22,265 nucleotides of DNA from the NCBI GenBank assembly GCA_029258015.1, contig JARHZT010000006.1, positions 1 to 22,265 on the forward strand. The letters run 5' to 3'. The DNA comes from Malacoplasma sp. (lineage in GTDB: Bacteria > Bacillota_I > Bacilli_A > Mycoplasmatales > Mycoplasmoidaceae). Positions 17,281 to 22,265 of this stretch are shown one piece after another (within the stretch, counting starts at the first letter, position 1; each line of letters starts with the position of its first letter). Under the pieces are notes generated by a model. That model was not told the DNA's origin. It was given only the letters and a program-made list of their open reading frames with translations, and did no database searches. A program made the position numbers and the translations under genes.

Positions 17281-17296
17281 AAATCTTGTTTTTTTA
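17270..17296 (+). terminator. Terminator overlapping the end of rpmG
   Basis: AACAAGAT at 17271-17278 pairs with ATCTTGTT at 17283-17290 (one more A-T pair outside) around AAAA, followed by a run of T. The left arm is the last coding part of rpmG. Confidence 0.85.
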
Positions 17297-17362
17297 TTAT
17301 CCTATTGATTTATATATATATCTATTGGAAAATTAATATTGGTAGTTTAAATAAGGAAAATT

Positions 17363-17854
17363 ATGAATGATATTTTATTTAGGTTAGATAAAGTTAAAAG
17401 CTGATCTAGAAACTTTATCTTGGCTCTTGGAATAGAAATTTTAGCATTAGTAATAATATATATTATTTTTGTTTCTAAACTTCTAACTGGAGGAAGTAAT
17501 GTTACACCTGGTGAACCTTTCCCTGGTGATATATTAATAATTTGGATGATGCTTCCAATAATTGGAATAATAATAGGAATATTTGTTCTTATTGCTTGAA
17601 TAATACTTGTATGTAATTTATTTGGTGTAGCATCAATTACTAATCTTCCAAATTATGAAAAGGATATAAAGAATTTTAAATTATATGGAATTTTAGCAAT
17701 CTTTGCTCCTTTTATAATGTCTTTTGTGGTATTTCAAAGATCATTAGAATTAATTGAAAGAATTGAATATGCTATGGATGAAAGAAAAAGAAGTAGACAC
17801 CAAGAACTGAGAGAAAACAATAATCATCAAGATCATGATGACATGTATGAATAA
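17363..17854 (+). CDS. Small three-helix membrane protein, paralogue B, function unknown
   Basis: A 163-residue membrane protein. The N-terminus ILFRLDKVKSWSRNF parallels paralogues A and C. Hydrophobic helices lie at about 19-38, 55-85 and 110-126, with a Gly/Pro-rich loop (GGSNVTPGEPFPGD) between the first two. The shared motif is YEKDIKNFKLYGIL before helix 3. The tail is charged and rich in Arg, His and Asp (DHDDMYE at the end). It uses both TGA and the rare TGG for Trp. AAGGAAAA lies just before the ATG. No strong promoter is seen after the rpmG terminator, apart from a TATATATATA run at 17311-17320. The 17-base gap to paralogue C indicates co-transcription. Function is not recognised. 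Confidence 0.75.
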
Positions 17855-17871
17855 AAAATATTGGGAAAAAA

Positions 17872-18369
17872 ATGGATATTATAAGAAATTTAAATGAAGT
17901 AAAAAAATATACTAAATACTATTTAGTTTGTCAGGTTATATCATTAGCAATTGCAATTGCTTATTTTATTGTGTTGTCTGTATCATTAGAAAACTCATCG
18001 CAAACCGGAAGGTTTTCATTAGTGGGATCTTCAACCTTGGTAGGGGCATTAATAATTATTTCGATTGTATGTTTTGTATTCTGAATTATGATATTAATTA
18101 GAGTATTTAATATTAATGGACACAATCTTGGAATGTATAAAGAGGATTTAACAACCATTAAGATATTTGCAGGAATCTCTATTTTGATTCCATTTATTAT
18201 GGCTATTTTAATATATGTAAAAACAAATAGTATGGTTACATCAATTCAAAATGACCCAAACTTTAGTGAAGATATGGGAAGTTATAGAGATCAAAATGGA
18301 CAATATCAAAACAAAGATAGATACCATGCTCCTTCAAGAAATGATGAAAACAAAAGAAGAGATGAATAA
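17872..18369 (+). CDS. Small three-helix membrane protein, paralogue C, function unknown
   Basis: A 165-residue membrane protein with the same plan as its neighbour: N-terminal IIRNLNEVKKYTKYY, helices at about 17-38, 48-78 and 97-117, the motif YKEDLTTIKIFAGI before helix 3, and a long polar tail rich in Asn, Gln, Asp and Arg (QNGQYQNKDRYH). One TGA codon (18082-18084) is read as Trp. The start is preceded by GGGA six bases upstream, and the gap to the previous gene is only 17 bases. The two plus-strand copies probably form an operon and may form a hetero-oligomer, which is inference from position only. I do not recognise the family. Confidence 0.75.
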
Positions 18370-18404
18370 CCAAGATAATACAAATAATTTGTGTATATAA
18401 ATTC

Positions 18405-18434
18405 AATAACAACAGTAATGTTGTTATTTTTTCT
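18405..18434 (+). terminator. Terminator after the paralogue B-C genes
   Basis: AATAACAACA at 18405-18414 pairs perfectly with TGTTGTTATT at 18419-18428 around GTAA, followed by a T-rich run. Confidence 0.9.
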
Positions 18435-18478
18435 TTTATTAAAATCAAAATTTTTAAATAATCAATTACTATTAAATA

Positions 18479-18552
18479 GATTAATTTTTAAAACTAATAA
18501 TGATAAAAAGGGGTTTTTTAATTTTTTTAATTAAAAAATATAAAAATTAATC
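18479..18552. repeat. Nested inverted repeats upstream of glpF
   Basis: GATTAATTTTTA at 18479-18490 is inverted as TAAAAATTAATC at 18541-18552. Inside it, TTTTTTAATT at 18514-18523 pairs with AATTAAAAAA at 18529-18538. An isolated GGGG stands just before the inner arm in otherwise AT-only sequence. It lies between the upstream terminator and the glpF promoter. Such pairs arise easily in AT-rich DNA, so function is uncertain. Confidence 0.4.
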
Positions 18553-18561
18553 AGATTAAAA

Positions 18562-18589
18562 TGAAAAAAAATAAAAAATGCTGTATATA
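18562..18589 (+). promoter_or_regulatory. Candidate glpF-glpO-glpK promoter
   Basis: TGAAAA at 18562-18567 and TATATA at 18584-18589, with a TG directly before the -10 box, spaced by 16 bases. This gives a leader of about 40 bases that includes the TTGGAGGA ribosome-binding site. No clear catabolite-repression (cre) box was found. Confidence 0.45.
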
Positions 18590-18634
18590 TAAGTTGAGGG
18601 TATTTTAGAGAGTTTATTGGAGGATTTAAATAAT

Positions 18635-19507
18635 ATGGATAATATTATGCTTAAAGCGGTCGATCACGGACAAATTTATGGACTTGTTTTATTATCTGAA
18701 TTTTTAGGAACAGCATTACTTATTTTATTGGGTAATGGTGTTTGTGCTGCTACGTCTTATTCAAAGATGTTTGCAAATAAGTCAGGTAAATGAATATGTA
18801 TAGCCTTTGGATGAGGTTTAGCAGTGTTTTTAGGAGCGCTACTTGGTACTTCATTGGGAGGTCCTGGTCATCTTAACCCGGCCGTAACTATTATGGATGT
18901 TATATCAACTGCTGGTAAATCGACTATCCCAGACACATCGTTTTATTACCACGGTTCAAAAGCTTTAAATGTATCACTTCAAGGTTCATTTGCTATTACA
19001 TTTATTTTGTTCTTAATTATGCAAATGGCTGGTGCTATGTTTGGGCAAATGGTTATAAACTTTATGAACACTAAGTTTATAAAAGATTCTGAAAATGATA
19101 TTTTTACATTAAGAGGTGCTCATTGTACTGCTCCTGCTTATAGTAACAAAGAAGATAAAGCTACAATCTACAACTTTACTTATGAATTTGTAGGTACACT
19201 AGTGCTTGTTGGACTTATCTTAGCATTTGGTCACTCAAATGTTACAGGTGGTGTTAGTCTTGGAGCTGTTAGTGGAATTCCGGTTACATTCTTAATCATT
19301 TCAATCGGTCTATCATTAGGTTCTGCTACAGGTTATGCAATTAACCCAGTTAGAGACTTAGGACCAAGAATCATTTTTGCTACTATGATTAAAAAAATGA
19401 GAAGAGAAAGCTATGAAATAGATGCTGCTAACTGAGGATATGCATGAGTTCCTGTTGTAGCTCCTATGTTAGCTGGTGTAGTTATTGGTTTATTTGGATT
19501 AATTTAA
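18635..19507 (+). CDS. glpF: Glycerol uptake facilitator (aquaglyceroporin)
   Basis: A 290-residue channel of the MIP family that lets glycerol cross the membrane by diffusion. Six membrane helices and two half-helices are expected. The first pore motif, GHLNPAVT, has Asn81. The second, GYAINPVRDLGPR, has Asn237 and selectivity Arg240, but reads NPV where most members have NPA. The RDLGPR context is typical of glycerol-type channels rather than water channels. Start 18635 has GGAGGA ten bases upstream. An in-frame ATG at 18647 is the alternative. The early part of the gene uses unusually many G/C-ended codons for this genome. With glpO and glpK it forms the full glycerol uptake and oxidation set; the gap to glpO is 70 bases with no terminator-like T-run. 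Confidence 0.94.
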
Positions 19508-19577
19508 TAGCTACAAGAAGTTATTAACAAACCCGTAACTTATCAATATATACACTTATAGGAAAAAAAGGAAAATT

Positions 19578-20732
19578 ATGGATAAAAAATTTGATGTAGC
19601 AATAGTAGGCGGAGGAATTATTGGATCTATTATTGCTTACCAATTATCAAAGTTTAATTTAAAAACTATTTTATTAGAAAAAAACCCAGTATTTGCTGAT
19701 GAAACTTCAAGAGGTAATTCTGGTGTTATTCACGGGGGATTTGACCCTGAACCACATAAAATAGAAGCTAAATTAAATGTGCTTGGGAATAGATTATGAA
19801 GAGAAGAAATTTTCAAATCAATTCAATTTCCAAGAGCTCAAGTTGACTCACTTATAATCGCTTTTAATGAAGACGAAATGAAACATGTTCATATGCTATA
19901 TGAAAGAGGATTGACTAATGGAGTATTAGCATCAGATATGAAAATTTTAAGTAAGGAAGAGTTGATTAAAAAAGAACCTAATGTTAATAAAGATGCTGTT
20001 GGTGCACTATTATGTACATCATCATGAGCAATTGATCCTGTTCAAGCATCATTAGCATTCTTGGCTGTAGCAAGTAATAATGGAGTAACATTACAAAAAA
20101 ATGCTGAGGTTACATCAATTGAGTTCAAGAATAATGAATTTGAAATTGGAATTAATAACAAAGATGTTATTTACTCAAAAAATGTTATTAATGCTGCAGG
20201 TCATTATGCAGACATAATTGCTGCAATGGCTGGTTATCCAGACTTTAAACAAACAACTAGAAGAGGAGAATATAGAATCCTTGATAGATGTTTAAATGGA
20301 GTTGTTGGTTCGATATGTTTTATGGTACCAACTATTCATGGTAAAGGTGTTGTTGTAGCACCTATGTTAAATGGACATGTTCTTGTAGGTCCAACTGCTG
20401 AAGAAGGAGTTAAAAAGGAAGATACAAGACTTGTTACTCAAGAAAAATTTGACTATATTGGAAAAATTGGAAACAAGATTATTCCAGCACTTGATATGTC
20501 AAAAACTGTTATGACATTAGCTGGTTCTAGACCGATTGATATAGAAACAAATGACTTTGTATTAAATTATGCTAAAGCTAATAAACACTTTATTAATGCT
20601 GCAGGGATGCAATCGCCCGCAATAGCATCTGCGCCAGCAATTGCTTTATACATTCAAGATTTATTAGAAAAAAATGGTACTAATTTAACAAAAAAAGAAA
20701 ACTTTAAAGGTGAATACAAAATTTTTTCATAA
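19578..20732 (+). CDS. glpO: Glycerol-3-phosphate oxidase (H2O2-forming)
   Basis: A 384-residue FAD enzyme of the DAO/GlpD superfamily, the same length as the mycoplasma GlpO/GlpD proteins I know of. The N-terminal dinucleotide-binding motif is VAIVGGGIIGSIIAYQL with Gly11, Gly13 and Gly16, and Glu34 would bind the ribose. The FAD/active-site block RGNSGVIHGGFDPEP contains His52, matching the His required in the M. pneumoniae enzyme. The C-terminal FAD contact is INAAGMQSPAIASAPAIA. It oxidises glycerol-3-phosphate to dihydroxyacetone phosphate and passes electrons to O2, giving H2O2, a main toxicity factor in pathogenic mycoplasmas. There is no quinone-linked C-terminal domain, which fits an oxidase. 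AAAAGGA precedes the start, and the gap to glpK is 10 bases. Confidence 0.94.
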
Positions 20733-20742
20733 AGGATTTACA

Positions 20743-22260
20743 ATGGAAAAGAAATACATTTTATCACTAGATTCAGGTACTACATCATGTAGAACACTAG
20801 TAATTGATCATGAGGGACAAATTATTGCTACATCTCAAACAGAGTTTACACAATATTTCCCAAACTCTGGATGAGTAGAACATGATGCAAATGAAATCTG
20901 AACTACACAATTAGGTACTATGCAAACTGCGAAAGCTAAAGCGAACATTAGAACTGATGAAATTGAAGCTGTTGGTATTACAAACCAAAGAGAAACTGTT
21001 GTTGTTTGAGACAAAGAAACAGGTTTACCAGTATATAATGCAATTGTTTGACAAGATAGAAGAACAAGTGAATACTGTGAATCATTAATCGAAAAAGGGT
21101 ATGGAGATAAATTTGCTGAAAAAACAGGTTTAATTATTAACCCATATTTCTCTGGAACAAAAATTAGATGAATCTTAAAAAATGTACCAGACGCTCAAAA
21201 GAAACTAGCTCAAAATAAACTTTTAGCTGGAACTATTGATACTTGATTAGTATGAAAACTTACTAATGGTAAAGTACATGCTACAGATGTTACAAATGCA
21301 TCTAGAACAATGTTATTCAACATTAATACATTAACTTGAGATGATGAAATTTTAGAATTATTTGAAATTCCAAAAAGCATACTTCCAGAAGTTAAATCAT
21401 CATCTGAAATGTATGGAAAAATTGAACCTAAATTTTTATCTAAAAGAGCAACTTATGAAGTTCCTATTACTGGAATTGCTGGTGACCAACAAGCTGCATT
21501 ATTTGGTCAATTATGTACAGAAGTTGGAATGGTAAAAAATACTTATGGTACAGGTTGTTTTACATTGATTAACACAGGTAATAAACCTATTAGATCTAAA
21601 AATAAATTATTAACTACTATTGCATGAAAAATTGGAAATGAACCAGCAGTTTATGCACTAGAAGGTTCGGTATTTATTGCTGGATCTGCAATTAAATGAC
21701 TTAGAGACTCTATTAAAATAATTTACAATGCTGCTGAATGTGACTTCTATTGTGGACTTGCTGAAAAAGACCCTCAAGCAGTTTACTTAGTGCCATCATT
21801 TACAGGTCTTGGTGCCCCTTATTGAGACTCATATTCTAGAGGTGCTATCTTTGGATTAGAACGTGGTACAAAAAGAGAACATTTAGTTAAAGCAACTGTT
21901 GAATCTATTGCTTTCCAATCTAATGACCTTATATTGGCAATGCAAAAAGATTTACAAGAAGAAATTAAGTTATTAAAAGTTGATGGAGGAGCATCAAACT
22001 CAAACTACTTAATGCAATTCCAATCATCAATTAGTAACATTAAAGTTGAACGTCCAGCAGTAATTGAAACTACTGCTATGGGTGCTGCATACCTTGCAGG
22101 GTTAGCAACTGGTTACTGAAAATCACTAGATGAAATAAAAACTATTAACAAAATTGACAAGACATTCACTCCTAATATGTCAAAAGAAGAAGTAGATAAG
22201 AAAATTAAAGGTTGAAATGAAGCTGTTAAAAGAACCTTTAACTGAACAAAATCTATATAA
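20743..22260 (+). CDS. glpK: Glycerol kinase
   Basis: A 505-residue FGGY-family kinase of normal length, converting glycerol and ATP to glycerol-3-phosphate in the cytoplasm. The phosphate loop SLDSGTTSCRTLVID is at residues 8-22, followed by GITNQRET and VWQDRRTSEYC substrate-binding blocks. The adenosine-side motifs GIAGDQQAALFGQ, GAPYWDSYSRGAIFGL and VDGGASNSNYLMQF are all present. Many TGA codons encode Trp. AAAGGA at the end of glpO supplies the ribosome-binding site, so the genes are tightly linked. I cannot see a His corresponding to the PTS-phosphorylated loop of Firmicute GlpK, but this was judged by eye only. The stop is five bases before the window end. Confidence 0.96.
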
Positions 22261-22265
22261 CTATT

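Noticed and set aside
17544..17546. TGG codons in paralogue B, nadK and the Abi_2 tail as signs of gene transfer
   Set aside because: Single TGG codons occur normally in this group, which keeps some TGG use, and the base composition of these genes does not stand out from the neighbours by eye.

Overview
The window is a stretch of a Mollicutes chromosome. It is very AT-rich, and tryptophan is read from TGA: every long gene is open only if TGA is sense, and TGG is rare. The content (GlpF/GlpO/GlpK glycerol oxidation, an Spx-NadK-EIIB-like block, many lipoproteins with a single lipobox Cys) fits the Spiroplasma / Entomoplasma / Mycoplasma mycoides side of the class. This placement is inferred from gene content and codon use, not from a search. 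All genes but one (16443-16871) are on the plus strand. No tRNA, rRNA, insertion sequence or CRISPR array was seen.

Layout. (1) 1-4302: a possible tail of an unknown gene, then an Asp23-like protein, the fatty acid kinase FakA and DNA topoisomerase I, closed by a hairpin terminator. (2) 4359-7220: an 885-residue surface lipoprotein built from about seven diverged units of roughly 107-126 residues, with its own promoter and a terminator of 18 perfect base pairs. (3) 7233-11129: an unrecognised 241-residue protein, then a tight cluster of an Abi_2/HEPN phage-defence-type protein, a VOC/glyoxalase-fold protein (17-bp overlap) and a MATE-like membrane transporter (4-bp gap). (4) 11173-12840: Spx-family protein, NAD kinase and a small membrane-anchored PTS EIIB-like protein that has lost its phosphorylated Cys, separated by 4 and 2 bp. 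(5) 12899-16112: two lipoproteins transcribed separately, one an endonuclease/exonuclease/phosphatase-fold enzyme and one carrying a C-terminal thioredoxin-fold domain with a single-Cys CPYS site. (6) 16113-18432: a gene-poor stretch, then three related small three-helix membrane proteins around rpmG (L33), with a dense set of inverted repeats over the rpmG promoter. (7) 18479-22260: glpF-glpO-glpK.

How they work together. GlpF admits glycerol, GlpK phosphorylates it, and GlpO oxidises glycerol-3-phosphate with O2, giving dihydroxyacetone phosphate and H2O2. The same window holds a redox regulator (Spx-like), the NADP-producing kinase, a surface thioredoxin-fold protein and a glyoxalase-fold protein, so a link to oxidative stress is possible but remains inference. 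The parts most worth a second look are the Abi_2-VOC-MATE cluster, the Cys-less EIIB-like protein, the repeat lipoprotein, the three paralogous membrane proteins and the palindromic region ahead of rpmG.
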